A DNA stretch of 64,000 nucleotides from Eucommia ulmoides (lineage: Eukaryota > Streptophyta > Magnoliopsida > Garryales > Eucommiaceae). Positions 25,885 through 38,719 of this stretch are shown in pieces. The DNA is taken from assembly GCA_016647705.1 (NCBI GenBank), contig CM028339.1, positions 23,289,803-23,353,802 of the forward strand, read 5' to 3'. The number at the start of each line of letters is the position of its first letter. Position 1 is the first letter of the stretch. A program made the translations under genes and the position numbers. The notes under the pieces are model-generated. The model did no database searches, was not told the origin of the DNA, and saw nothing but the letters and a program-made list of their open reading frames with translations.

Positions 25885-26167
25885 TTGTAGATGCTATAAA
25901 AGTTCAATTACATGAACTATTTTGTAATTTATGTAATGTTTTATTTTTTTAATGATTAATTGTACTACTTAAAGCGTTTAATTTTAGTATGATGCTTATT
26001 AATTGTACTAAATAAGTTCAAAGCACTATTGAGAACTTATTTTGTACAATTGAATTTTTTTTTATTCAGTGTTTATAACCACATACGTGTGTATATATAT
26101 ATGAGACTTTATGTCAATTGCAATCACTTCAAACACATTATTGGAGTGAAGTTAGAAATTTTATATA

Positions 26168-26620
26168 TTGTTTTACAAAAATAAAATGTACACGGTTAGA
26201 GATCTATATCGTTCAATGGGCCGTTATTGGATTTTGGAAGATGAATTTTCATACTCGTTAGACTCAACAGCTCGTTACTCTTCACATTGGGTTGCAAAGA
26301 TGTGGGAGGAATACAGTTATCGGGTCAACCAAGCACATATTATGGTAAACGGATGCAGGCAGTACAATATTCCAATAGTGCTTCAATTGGCGAGCACAAT
26401 GATAATAGATACGCCACATAATCTTCAGATAGCGTTGCATCGCTACCGCGAAGAAAATAACTGAATGCAAATTTGAATTTTTCAACACAAGCTTCAAATG
26501 ACGGCACGTGAGCGTCTGCAAGAACGTTTCTTTGCCAAAGCGCGTATTTACATGAGATGCTCAAAGAAACCTCAATATTAGTCGGATATTGAAATATCTG
26601 ATGATGAGAATAATGTTTAA
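26168..26620 (+). pseudogene. Unrecognised ORF C (about 150 codons, in-frame stops)
   Basis: The frame is open from 26168 to a TGA at 26462-26464 and continues in the same frame, past three stops, to a TAA near 26620. Notable parts are YTVRDLYRSMGRYWILEDEF, SHWVAKMWEEYSYRVNQAHI, VLQLASTMIIDTPHNLQIAL, and after the first stop MTARERLQERFFAKARIYMR ending in the acidic SDIEISDDENNV. No known family. It lies 284 bp after ORF B on the same strand and has the same acidic-tail style, so the two probably belonged to one element. A promoter-like TA-rich stretch (TGTATATATATATGAGAC) lies about 70 bp upstream. Confidence 0.5.
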
Positions 26621-26999
26621 TGTTTTCGCATTTGCGGTTTGCAATTTAACTATGTACAATATTTCAAGTATAATGTATCATTTCTACATTAATTTATGAT
26701 AACGTTATTGTTAATTTAATTGTTCTTCATTCATAATTGACTTAATAAAATATAATAATTTTCTACATGTTGGTTGTACAAAGACAATACATAAGAAAGA
26801 AAAATCAGAAATATAATATAATAACGAAAATTAAAAAAACTCATAGCAAATACAATACATGAGAAATACGGTACAACACAACTTTAAATAATAGTCACAC
26901 AAAAAACTAAAAAAACAAAGTTTCAACTAGCAATTTTATTTTTATTTTTTTATTTTTTTTTATTCTTCATTAAACATGTATCCCTCAAATAGATATTAA

Positions 27000-27529
27000 T
27001 CGTTGGTTATCACGCTATGGTATTCGTTCGGAGAGAGTAGTCTGTTACTTGCAGCAGCCATTTCGTTGACTAGCTGGAGTAGTATCGGCTCCTGCACAAC
27101 AACATTCTATTATTTTCTAGGCGAATTCGTGTAATAGCATCTTCGATCTCGGTTGTGTCATCAATTATACATCGTCAAGGCATCTGAAGACTTCGACGAT
27201 GAGGAACCGATGCATTAAGAGCTATCAAACAAGATACAAGATTATTAGACTCTTTCACCCTGTATTCCCTTTCTTGGCGTAGCCCACTCTATCGGATTGG
27301 TGTTTTGATCACTCCAATAGTCATCATAATATGGTTTTAGAACCCAACGACTTAAGTGATCCCAGGGACCAGCCCAACCCCAAACATCATATGAGTTTTC
27401 CTCACTTGAAAAACCATATGAACTTTCTTCACTTGAGTTCATATTTGAAGACATCATGAAAATTATAGAATTAAGAGTTCCAATACAAAATTCAATTTTT
27501 ATAGTATTACGGTGATTGACAGGCCTCAA
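27000..27529 (-). pseudogene. Unrecognised ORF D (minus strand, about 155 codons)
   Basis: From Met at 27529, or more plausibly from MMSSNMNSSEESSYGFSSEE (around 27457), the minus strand reads a serine/glutamate-rich start. A tryptophan-rich core (VWGWAGPWDHLSRWVLKPYY, DDYWSDQNTNPIEWATPRKG) follows and then a stop at 27245. Readable codons continue in frame (SCLIALNASVPHRRSLQMP, CIIDDTTEIEDAITRIRLEN). I recognise no domain. It converges with ORF C. Confidence 0.4.
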
Positions 27530-28469
27530 ATATCAAATCAACTTCATACTTTTGCAGTGACAATTGTATAATTATTGTCCTTGTCTACAATAAAATAATA
27601 ATAATAATAATAATTCGAAAAAAATAAATATGTAATAATTAAAAAAATTGAAAATAAATAAAATTTGAAAAAATAATTACAAATCATTATCTTTACTTTT
27701 TTATTATTCATTTACAAACAATTTTTTAAACAATTTATATTCTTTTAAATATATATATATATATATTTAAAATTAGTCAAAGTAATTAGAAAATGTTTAT
27801 AAAAATAGATTATTTTTTTTTACTTTCGGTTGAAATGGAAATTGTATATATTTTTACAAATTTCGAAATTATATATATTTTGAAAATATATATAATTTCG
27901 ATTTTCAATTATATAAAATTTCATTTTCCAAAAAAAAAAAACTGATTTGTTCAACATTCGTTTTTTTACAGTATAGGGTTGCAGAAATTTTATAGGCTTT
28001 GCAGGGTAATTTCATTTTATTTTGTATAATCCAAATTCAAATCTTATCTTGTCTTTAGAACTTTAACTATTTGGTCAACATTCGTTTTTTTGGTCAACAT
28101 TCATTTAAAGAAAATTTAATTGTTTTCTACATTTTTTTTGGATTTTTTTTTTAAATATTTGAAAAAAAAAATCGAAAAAAATATATCTGTAATAATTAAA
28201 AAAAAAAAATTGAAAAAATAATTAAAAGTCATTATGTTTACCTTTTAAAAAAATAAATGTGATATATGTTTGAAAAAAAAAAATTATTCAATATTTTGAA
28301 ATTTTGAAATTTTAATTATATATATATGTGTGTGTGTGTGTGTGTAGATATTTATTATTGTAGAGAGAATCCGGCCCTGCTATGGACGGATTCATAGTAA
28401 TTATCTTTTCACATTCCTATATAAATAATATCCATTAACAACCATTCACGTCAACGGACACCTTACTCT

Positions 28470-28790
28470 TTTCTTCTTTAAAAATGGTTTCTTCTCTGCT
28501 TCTGTCACAGTTATGTTCTTCATTACAAATGGTGTGTTTTTGCTCCTGTCATGCTAAAGTTCTTCATTCACAACTATCTACAACTTTCTATTTGGCAGGT
28601 CAGTAACAACATCTATTTACATTTACAAACACATTTATCTCTTCTTCTTTAGAAATAATGTCTTTTCTGCTTCTACCATACCCATGTCCTTCATTAAAAA
28701 TTATGTTTTTTTGCTTATGCCATGACAATATTCTTCTTTCACAACTGTGTACAACTTTTTATTTGAAAGGTGAGTGAAAATATCTTATTT
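28470..28790 (+). repeat. ~170-bp direct tandem duplication
   Basis: Two adjacent copies share CTTTTCTTCTTTA, TTCTGCTTCT, GTTCTTCATT, TGCTTATGCCATG / TGCTCCTGTCATG, TCACAACTRTGTACAACTTT and TATTTGRMAGGTSAGT. Both end in a GT-donor-like AGGTSAGT, so they may be duplicated 5' leader exons of a former transposon gene. No ORF was found from 28790 to 29746. Confidence 0.5.
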
Positions 28791-29746
28791 TATTAATTAA
28801 TTTATGCTTTTTTAAATTGTTGAAGTGGCGGCAAAGACTGAAAACTCTTCTGAAAATGAACACTTCACCGAACACTGAACAAACAAAGAGTTCTTAGATC
28901 TCGATACCTGACCGTGAAGAATCGCATCAGTGGTAATGCTAGCTTGTTATCTATGATTTGTTTGATTTATAATGCTTAGGAAATTTTTTGATTTCAGTTG
29001 CTAATTTAGTGAATACATATATTGATTGTTGCAGATGAAAATGAATATTTCGATTCATTACACTTTCTGGACTGTAAAAAAAAAACTAAGAAATTATGTG
29101 ATTGGATGGGGAAGAAGAAGAAAACAGCTCATTTCACCAATTTATGAAGTGTTTTCAACTTAATTTATGCAAAAATAAATTAAAAATTAAGCTTATTTAA
29201 AATACTTATATATCACCGTTAATTAACTCAAAGTGGTCGTTAAATTGGGGTTAAATAATTAACATTTTTGATAAATTAATTTTGTATTGTTATGGGGTTG
29301 TAATATAAAATAATTATTGTTATCAACTAGACCGTTTTCAGTGTTTTAATTTTTATTACATAGTGTTACATACAAAATGGATTCTGTTACAAATATGCTA
29401 CATTTTATTAACTCAAAAATTAATTAAAAAAAAATTCATCTTCATTGAAATATCTCATACGAATTGTATATAATCTTATTTGCAAAATATTAAAAACAAT
29501 TATAATTGGGTTAATCTTACATTGCAAACCAAATACTGCATGTGATTTGGTATAAAAATTGGCTAATTATTTAAGTTTGTAAAAACATAACACTTTTTAT
29601 GCTAATTAAGAAAACAACAGTAACGGTGTTGTATGATTTTTCTATCAAATTTTGAACTTTGGCAAGTTGTCGAGATTTTTTTTTTGTACACGAAAAGAAT
29701 GGGTTCAGCGCAGAGAGAAAAGTTGATGGTGGTAGGTTTACAAATA

Positions 29747-29763
29747 CACTACTGCAAAAATGC
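29747..29763 (+). mobile_element. CACTA-type transposon terminus (one end only)
   Basis: CACTACTGCAAAAATGC at 29747-29763 matches the CACTACNNCAAAAA-type TIR of plant CACTA (En/Spm) elements and points rightwards. The tandem satellite at 29935-31800 begins about 170 bp inside it, as subterminal repeats do in CACTA elements. The matching GTAGTG end was not found in the window, so the element is truncated or very large. Confidence 0.5.
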
Positions 29764-29934
29764 TTTTGGACTATTTTGAAGAAAATGTTGGGACAGTTTT
29801 GAGATGTAGATTAAAGACGTCCTCAACTCCTGCTTCATCATATCCATGTTTTGAGATTGACGTTAGCAATATTCAAAAAATGGATGATTACAAAAAGGTC
29901 GACCCCTTAAATTTTTTTTTTTGCAAAATCAACT

Positions 29935-31800
29935 CATCCAATTAACTTTGACGATTATTTAAAAGTTATTCAGTAGTCCGTTTTGACATTTTTAACTTAT
30001 ATTGATGTAGTCTTAGGAATGCAGTTTATGTACAAAAAAAATTGGGTTCATTTCGGTTACGGATAGACGATCTTTTGTTAACTTAAAATTGGAAAAAAAA
30101 AAAAACTACAAAATAAATTGATCCGACCAACTTTGACGATTATTTAAAAGTTATTCAGTAGTCTGTTTTGACATTTTTAAATTGTATTACGTAGTCTTAG
30201 GAATGTAGTTTATGTACAAAAATAATTGGATTCATTTCGGTTACGGATAGACCATCTTTTGTTAACTCAAAGTCGCAAAAAAAAAAAAAAAAAACTGCAG
30301 AGCCAACTTATCCGACCAATTTTGACGATTATTTAAAAGTTATTCAGTAGTCTGTTTTGACATTTTTAAATTTTATTACGTAGTCTTAGGAACACAGTTT
30401 ATGTTAAAAAAAAATTGAGTTCATTTCGGTTACGGATAGACCATCTTTTGTTAACTCAAAGTTGCAAAAAAAACTGCAAAACCAACTCATCCGACCAACT
30501 TTAACGATTATTTAAAAGTTATTCACCAATCTGTTTTGACCTTTTTAAGTTTTGTTAAGTAGTCTTTGGAACACAGTTTATATACCAAAAAATTGGGTTC
30601 ATTTCGGTTACTAATAGATTATCTTTTGTTAACTCAAAGTTGCAAAAAAAAAAAAAAAAACTGCAGAACCAACTCATCCGACCAACTTCGATGAATATTT
30701 AAAAGTTATTCACCAGTCTGTTTTGACCTTTTTAAGTTTTATTACGTAATCTTACGAACGCAGTTTATGTACCAAAAAATTTGAGTTCAATTCGGTTACG
30801 GATAGACGATTTTTTGTTAACTCAAAGTTACAAAACAAAAAAGAAAAAACTACAGAACAAACTGATCCGACCAACTTGGACGATTATTTAAAAGTTATTC
30901 AGTAGTCCGTTTTGACATTTTTAAGTTGTATTATGTAGTCTTAGGAACGCAATTTATGTACAAAAAAATTTGGGTTCATTTCGATTACGGATATACCATC
31001 TTTTGTTAACTCAAAATTGCAAAAAAAAAAAAAAAAAAACTGCAGAAGTAACTTATCCGACCAACTTTGACGATTATTGAAAAGTTATTCAGTAATCCGT
31101 TTTGACCTTTTTAAGTTTTATTACATAGTCTTAGGAACACAGTTTATGTACAAAAAAATTGAGTTTATTTCGGTTACAGATAGACCATTTTTTATTAACT
31201 CAAAGTTGCAAAAAAAAAAACTGCAGAACCAATTCATCCAACCAACTTTGACGATTATTTAAAAGATATTCAGTTGTCTGTTTTGACCTTTTTAAGTTTT
31301 ATTACATAGTCTTTGGAGCACAATTTAGGTACAAAAAAATTGAGTTCATTTCGGTTGCGGATAGACCATATTTTGTTAACTCAAAGTTGCAAAAAAAAAA
31401 AAAAAAAAAAACTGCAGAACCAACTCATCCGACCAACTTTGATGATTATTTAAAAGTTATTTACCAATCCGTTTTGGACTTTTTAAGTTTTATTACGTAG
31501 TCTTACGAATGCAATTTATGTACCAAAAAAATTGGGTTCATTTCAGTTACAGATAAATGATCTTTTATTAATTCAAAGTTGCAAAAAACAAACTACAGAA
31601 CAAACTGATCCAACCAATTTTGACGATTATTTAAAAGTTATTCAGTAGTCCGTTTTAACATTTTTAGGTTGTATTATGTAGTGTTAGGAACGCAGTTTAT
31701 GTACAAAAAAAATTGGGTTCAATTCGATTACGGATAGACCATCTTTTGTTAACTTAAAGTTGTCAAAAAAAAAACTGTAAAACCAACTCATCCGACCATC
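29935..31800 (-). repeat. ~187-bp satellite, reverse array (about 10 units)
   Basis: CCAACTTTGACGATTATTTA recurs near 29942, 30127, 30311, 30497, 30684, 30870, 31060, 31246, 31435 and 31615, and a last unit is cut at about 31797. Each unit also holds GTTCATTTCGGTTACGGATA, GTTAACTCAAAGTTGC and a poly-A tract of variable length followed by CTGCAGAACC. It is the same family as the arrays at 12.2-13.5 and 15.0-16.1 kb, here in reverse. Confidence 0.85.
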
Positions 31801-32548
31801 TATCTCACGGCGGAAGCTATGACGAACATCGGAAATTCAAGGGGGCTTGCAGTGGTGGCGACTGTAGACGAAGCCGACAAAACCCTAATCTCAGATCTGG
31901 TAGTGGGTTTGCGGCGGCAGCTGTAGGCACTCCAGCCACCTTCGCCATCGGCATTCCACTTTGAGCCCAGATCTGAGTCACCATTTGCTCGTCGCCGTTG
32001 GCTGCCGTCTTCGTCTCCGTTTGTCTGTCGCCTTTCGTCCACAACGCCAGATCTGGATTTCCAGTAATAGGTCCGTAATCGACGTTGTTTGTCGGCTCGA
32101 AATATATGCATGTATTAGGGTTTTTCTACGCTTTAATCTGTTCAATCTAATCAAATTAAAGTGAAAATTGATGTGATTTCATCCAATTCATCTGTAAATT
32201 ACGAGTTCGTGCCCTATATACGTATATCTACACACGTAGATGCTTTTATATGGATATTTTTGCTAAAATACAGTGTATATGCATGCGTCACTGCTTATGT
32301 ATGTCTTTGCCGTGTTGATCTCACTCTCATCTTAAATTAGGTATGTCGTTGCTTGAATTCGAAACATATTCTACTCATTTTTAGAGCTATATCTTCTTGT
32401 AAGATTTTATCTAAGTTTTGGTGTTCATCGTTTGGGGAAACAAAGCTTGAGAGGGGAGAAAAAGATGAAGAAGATTAAGCCTGATGTTGCTTTCCCTTTT
32501 TTCATATTTATTGCCTGAATTTGTTTTTCGAGTCTAGTTTACAGCTAA
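31800..32548. other. GC-rich gene-like patch and flank, no gene assigned
   Basis: 31800-32060 is GC-rich and reads like UTR or first-exon DNA (CGCCGTTGGCTGCCGTCTTC, CAGATCTG repeats), but no frame resembles a known protein. From 32160 to 32548 it is AT-rich with no gene. This is the left flank of the chromovirus-like element. Confidence 0.4.
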
Positions 32549-34487
32549 TGTAACGATCCGGTTTTTCAAGACCGCCACGCAGTTTCTCTGCTTGGAGAAT
32601 TAACACTATAATCGATTGACTGAATTTTCATTCTATAAAATCGAATAAATTTTATAATGCGACAGCGTCAAATAATTAATAATTTGTTTTATGAAATTAT
32701 TTTAATTCACAATGCGGTGGCGAGAATTATAATTATTGAAATTATAATTTATCAATTTATCGAAACAATTTTAACCAATAGTGTAATTATTAATTATATC
32801 ATGGAGAATTGATCGTCCATAATGCAACTAATTATATAACCATTAACCATTCATAATCTGGAAAATTTCTATTATAATAGAAATTTATAACCAAATTACT
32901 TTATCAATTTAAAACCTTCCAATTATATTTACGGAATATAATTATACCAATAGTGGTATACCATTTACCAATATTAATTCAAATTACATTAATAATTTAT
33001 AGATACCATCTATCAATAATCTAACAAACCCTACTTTTTTCAAGTAAATTATGTATACAGATAAAACGGGAATTAAAATGATATGCCATGTACTACTGTC
33101 CCACCATAATTATATTAATTTCAAGTAAATTAGGTGGCGTTTGGTTAGTGTTTCCACTTTTCTGAACTCAACTGGAATGGGTTGGGTTGAGAATTTTGGG
33201 AACAAAATTGCTTTTGGTAACGACAATTCTTATTTTATACTGAAAACATAATGTGTTTGGTAACGATTTTATCCTAAAATTAATTTTTTTTTTTAATTTT
33301 TTTTTTTTTTTTTGTGTTTGGCGGCGGCGCCGGCGGTGTCAGACGGTGGCCGGACGGCCGAAGGGCAGCGGAGGTGGCCGGCGGCAGTGGAAGGTCGCTG
33401 GAGGTGGCCGGAGACGGCGGTCGGTTGCCAGAAGGTGGCCGGAGACGGCGGTCGGTCGCCGAACGGTGGCCGGCGGCGGCGGGTGGTGGTGGTCGGCCGG
33501 CAGATGAAGACGGAAGTTGAAAACTATGGGTTGAGTTTTTTTGGTACAAAAAGAAACAATTTTTTTTTGTTTCTGGTTTCTTTAGGATTTTTAAAATCAA
33601 TTCCTATTTTTTGGGTTGGGTTGGGTTGAATTGGGTTTGGTTGGGAACACTAACCAAACAAGGCCTTAATAACCCAATTTTACATGTGACGGTGATAAAT
33701 ACCGATTTACCAACTCGATTTTTCCACAGTGAATAATAAATTTAACTAAAATTCTTGTCGCCGTCTCACTCTCGTCGGCCCTGCAAATCAAAACTGTAGG
33801 GTTGTGAGCCAATGCTCAATAGAATTCCAACTCTTCTAATACGTATATTCAATCAAGTCTCAAATAAACACATAAACGTGTCACACATAATTTGCATATA
33901 ATACGTACTCATAAATATTTTATGAAAAATTACAATTATAACAATAACAACATGAACTACACAATATAGAGAGAGATTAAATACATTATATTAAAAGAAT
34001 TAAAAATTCTACCTGAAATCCACAATCAACAATTGACATGAAATTATTTTTTTCAATCTTCTTTTCCTCCTTATTCTCTTCACCTCTTTTTTCTTCAGCT
34101 TCCTGCGTCCTTCCCCTTCCCCAACTTCTATTATTAAAAAAAATATATAAATACATAATAACAATAATAATAATGATAACTTATCCCCACTCCCTCTATA
34201 TCTATCTATATTATAATAATAATAATATAATGTTGAGTTATTACTTTTGCCTTTTCTTCTTTTTCTCTCCCAAATACACGTTTTACACACATTAATGACT
34301 ATTCAAGATTTTTATTCATATTACATTAACACCCCTATATATTATATAATATTATTATTAAATCTAAAAAAATTACACTTTTAACTTAAAAAATTATCAA
34401 GTATGTATTTATACCACAAATTTACAAAACAGTCTCCAGAAATATTAAACTTATATAAAATAATATTTTTCAAAATATAAATTTTCA
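32549..34487 (-). repeat. 3' LTR of the chromovirus-like element (MITE-interrupted)
   Basis: Its minus-strand end reads CGGATCGTTACA at 32549. The first dozen bases at the other end (TGTAATACCCCG in the sister LTR) are deleted, leaving TGAAAATTTATA at 34487. It is homologous to 40302-44474, with one 533-bp insertion. Confidence 0.8.
33133..33665. mobile_element. Tourist-like (PIF/Harbinger) MITE in the 3' LTR, TSD TTA
   Basis: TIRs are GGTGGCGTTTGGTTAGTGTT on the left and the complement of GGCCTTGTTTGGTTAGTGTT on the right, flanked by TTA at 33130-33132 and 33666-33668. The sister LTR has the empty site AAATTAATAACCC near 43600, which proves the borders. The interior contains a GC-rich minisatellite (GGTGGCCGGAGACGGCGGTC, about 33345-33500), unusual for this MITE class. 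Confidence 0.85.
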
Positions 34488-34489
34488 AT

Positions 34490-34522
34490 CTACCCTCTTA
34501 AATAAATTTCGTCCTCGAAATT
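34490..34522 (-). pseudogene. C-terminal codons of Ty3 pol plus polypurine tract
   Basis: The minus strand reads NFEDEIYLRG then stop, the last residues of plant chromovirus polyproteins (F.DEILLRGG). AAGAGGGTAGA, which overlaps the stop, is the polypurine tract directly before the 3' LTR. Nothing else of pol remains. Confidence 0.7.
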
Positions 34523-35159
34523 TTGTTCAAACAACAATAATTCAGAATCTCATCGAACGATCATATTAGTCATACTCGATTTTAGAACAATTATTTTCTA
34601 TGTATGGTCCTATAACCAAAAGTCACCCATAATTCATAACCGTCAAAACTCATTCCACATATCGCGACATTCTCATTTGCAGTAGCCCACATTATATCCA
34701 ACAACTTACGGACCAGATGCACTTTGGTCGATAACACCTAGCACAGATAACCAATTGCCAAAGAATCTTATATTTCTAAACGCTTTCGCTGCGCTATTCT
34801 GATAAAAATAGCAATAAATAACAATATATCTTTATAATGGCACGATAGTCTCACTGGATTGAAGTCTATCTCAATTCCAACAGGTTTACAACTTCAATAA
34901 TTTTCCAGTTAGCATGATTTTTCAAGTCTACTGCCATATCCCATAACCACCATTCACTAATTCCATCTAACATTCCAAGCTAACATATTCGCAACCAATA
35001 GTATAGCCAGTAAATAGCCCAAATTCCTAATGTATTGTCCTGTGAGACTAAAAATAACTATCTCTAATATTCACATTAAACTTCCAATAATTCCATAAAT
35101 TTTTTCATAAAATCAAACAATTCAAATTTCAAGTAATAAATTTTTTTACAATACGTCAG

Positions 35160-35520
35160 AAACACATAAATATTTCTCAAGCACATAAATACGTCTCAAA
35201 ACACTTAAATACATCAAAATCATATAAATACATCTCAAATCACATAAATACGTATCGAATTACATAAAACGTCTCCACCACACAAATATATATCGAAACA
35301 CATAAATACATATGAATCACATAAATACGTGTCAATCTCGTAAATACATCTCGAAATATATAAATATATTCTAAACCATATAATTATTTAGAAATACGTA
35401 AATATGTCACCAACACGTAATCATGTCTCAACCATATAAATACGTTTCAAACACCTAAATACGTGTCAAATTATAAAAATCAAATACATCTTAAATTACA
35501 TAATTACGTCTCCAAAGTCA
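35160..35520. repeat. ~20-bp degenerate tandem repeat
   Basis: About 18 imperfect copies of CACATAAATACGTCTCAAA lie in the interior of the chromovirus-like element. The rest of 34523-35933 shows no gene. Confidence 0.65.
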
Positions 35521-35799
35521 TGTAACATAACGAATTCAATACTGAATTCAATACTCACGTGAAATGTATATAAAAAATATTACATAAAGCTCCAACTCGC
35601 ATTTCTACAACACCAATTAAGCTCAAAAATTCAAATTAACATTTCAAAATAATAATTGGCTCCCGATAATTTCACAATGACCCCACGTTCCGCTTTTACC
35701 AATCGTTAGAAATTGACCAATATCTATCCGAATTATTTTTATCGGCCAACTATTTTCATGGTATAAAAGTATTTTATGGATCAAGTTCTTTTTTTTTTC

Positions 35800-35830
<31 letters not shown>

Positions 35831-35938
35831 TCAAAATCCACTTTTCAATAAAATATAGCTACACTGGGTAATATCCAAACCCTAACAAAATATCATCGTA
35901 ACAAAACAATCAAATTTAAATCAACTGGTTAACTCACT

Positions 35939-36218
35939 TGTAAAACCTAAGTTATAGAACGTACGTCGTAAATAACCGCATTATAGAACGTTAAAGAATT
36001 TTAGGGTAAAAATTTTATTGATAAAAACTCAAATCAAAAGTTGGGGGTCAAATTGGGAATTTAGAAACGCAAAAATTTAAACTTGAGATTTAAATTGACA
36101 ATTAGAAATCAAAAGTAAAAATGTTAAGGGCAAAATTATAATTTCGAAACTTTTTAAAATGGAAATACACTGAAATGAAAATCTTAAAGGAACTGGAGGG
36201 AGGAAAGTGTAATTTAAC

Positions 36219-36282
<64 letters not shown>

Positions 36283-37283
36283 CCATCCAACCGACGGGCG
36301 ATCCACCGGCCAGAGCAGGGGTGATCGGGGGGGCGACGTGTCAAGCTGAGGATCACTTTGATCACTAAAATCATGCAATAAAAACCTTTCCACATTCAAA
36401 GAAAGGAGGAAACCGGAGAAATACTCAAGAAATTCTAGAGAGAGAGAAAACCGGAGCGGAAGGGTCGTCGATTTTTCTTGAATCGACGTTCCTCCAGCAG
36501 CATGGTCGTGTGGGCATTGTAAACAATTCCAGGGAGAGAGAGAGAGGTTGGTTCGGCCGGTGGCGTGGTTCGTCGACGGAGTGGCAGTGCGCATTTTAGC
36601 GTCGCCGGTGAGCGGAGTTGCGGATCACCATCCGACCATCGACGATCGTCGGGCAGGTGAGTATTTATGTGTATTTCTCTAATTAATTTATATTTGTGTG
36701 CATGCATGAGCGTGACGAGTTGGGTCGGTAAGTTTCCGGCGGTGTGGGGGTGTGCTCGATTTTCGTTCTCCGACAGCATGTGGGTTTGTGTGTGTGTGTT
36801 CTGATTTTTTTGGCTACTGTGTGCGAGTGTGCGTGTGTGTGAAATGTATATTGCGTCAACGAGAATCCAGCAAAAAGGGAAAGGAAAAATCGAGACGGAG
36901 AGAGAGAGAGAGAGAGAGAGGACGATCAACGACGGTGGCGGTGGTGGGCGTTGGTTGCGGCTGCGGTGTGTCGCTGTGTGTGTGGGTCTCCGTCGGCAGG
37001 GATCGTTGGTCCCGTGGCGCGCCGTCGGCAGTGGCATGCAAGCATAGTTGCATGCATGGGTGGTTGTGTGTGTCGCAGGATGCGTGGGTGTGTGAACAGT
37101 AGCTGTTGGGTATGCGGTTGAGCTGCTGAGACGGTCGGAGGGAGTGTCTGAGGGATGTCGTAGGTGGTGCAGGGGCGACAGGAGAGTCGGCAAAGAAGGG
37201 GAGGCCATCGGCGGTCGGCCACCGTAGAGAGAGAGAGTGGCCGGCCGATGGTCTGGAAAAGAACCAAAAACCGAAAGAAGAAG

Positions 37284-37318
<35 letters not shown>

Positions 37319-38641
37319 GAAAATTGCACAATTAACCCCCAAAAAAAAGGGAAAAAAATTCAAATTCGAATTCAAATCCTTTTCACGACCCGTGAACGAT
37401 TCGAGATGGATATCGTTTTCCGTTAAATTTATTCTAGTTTGGTTAAATTCAATCTTAACCTAAAAATCTTTGTAACCGGAGTAATAAATTTAGGGTCGTT
37501 CAGATTATAAGATTTCTGATGTAATAAATAACAGAACGAAATTATTAGTATAATAACAAATCCCAGGGATAAAATATGGGAAATGGAAAAATGTGAAATT
37601 TAGGGCCTGCATTACATGACTAGGTGATTTTGCATAAAATATTAACTTAAGCCCCATCATTTTTAGGTTTACAGACGCCAACACCTCGGTAAGTTGCGGA
37701 CAGTGGGGTTTTTGTAGCACCAAAAACGAGGTGAGTGTACTGCCTTCTTACCAAATTATTTGTATATGTACATACATGATGAAAAATGGTTGTATTTAAA
37801 TTAGATGCTTTTAAAACATTATGTGATGATTAGACGATATTATTGTGTGATGTTGATCCGCTTTGGTGGAGTGATATTTATCCACTTTAACGGAGTGATG
37901 TTTATTTGCTTCGGCAGAGTGATGTTAGACGTTTGTACTGCGCAGTAATGATCCGCTTCGACGGAGTGATGGGTGTTCGTAGGAAGGCATATCCTACGGA
38001 TGGTACGGCACCGTTGCAAACTCTCGATCGTGAGGTTAAAACGATCACCATGGCTAGCCAGTGTGTGTTGTGGTGGAGTGGTGGTTTGTGATGTGATGTT
38101 TTGTTTATATTCGGTGATTTATTATTTATTTCAGGGGATTGGTATGATATTTATACTGGATGGTTTTAGAAATGGAACTTAAATATACTACTTCATTTTT
38201 ACTGCATGTATGATGCTTATGCTGAATCTATGTGTAAATGTTGTTTTATCTAGAAAGTATTATTATTAAATAAGAATGGTTTTATTAAGAAGACAGTACA
38301 CTCGCAGGTGAAATGGCTAGGAGTCGGTCCCCTATTGGCATGGGGTAGAGTTCGTCGATGGTATAGCAAGGAATTAAAATTTTTGGGAAGTGCTGCCTGA
38401 GGCGAACCTAGGAAAGGTTCATTGTTTTTTTTTTTTTTTTTTTTTTCTCTTTTGTTGTTCTTGAAGGGAATTCGGTAACGGGTGTGTCTCTGACTTGGAA
38501 AGATGTTTATGACCTGTATTTTGATGTTTGTATAATTATGAATGCATACCGTCACTTTCTAGTTGGTTTGTCGCTTAGGAAATGTCGTGTCGACGTCACG
38601 CCGGCCCCACAGATGACGGGTGTCCGGGGTGGGGTGTGACA
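35939..38641 (-). mobile_element. Solo LTR, ~2.7 kb, family L1 (second copy), nested in the interior
   Basis: On the minus strand it starts TGTCACACCCCACCCC and ends TAGGTTTTACA. The TSD TCACT lies at 35934-35938 and 38642-38646. It contains a (TA)n run near 36221-36280, a GA-rich run near 36900, an A-run near 37285-37315 and the conserved AGTACACTCGCAGGTGAAA block near 38300. Long apparent reading frames in its GC-rich middle (36.4-37.4 kb) are low-complexity and not genes. Confidence 0.85.
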
Positions 38642-38719
38642 TCACTTGTATATAATAACATAATATATTTTATTATCAGCCATAAGATTATTTTACCTCA
38701 CGATTGGGAGTTATCACAT

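Noticed and set aside
31800..32111. Coding exon in the GC-rich patch
   Set aside because: Both strands give Arg/Asp- or Ser/Pro-rich peptides with no conserved motif and no splice context that I can support.
33253..33629. Gly/Arg-rich and Pro-rich ORFs
   Set aside because: They are generated by the GC-rich minisatellite inside the Tourist-like MITE.
36214..37375. Several overlapping apparent ORFs of 97-298 codons
   Set aside because: They lie in a solo LTR and are made of (TA)n, (GA)n, poly-A and GC-rich low-complexity sequence open on both strands. No protein family is recognisable.
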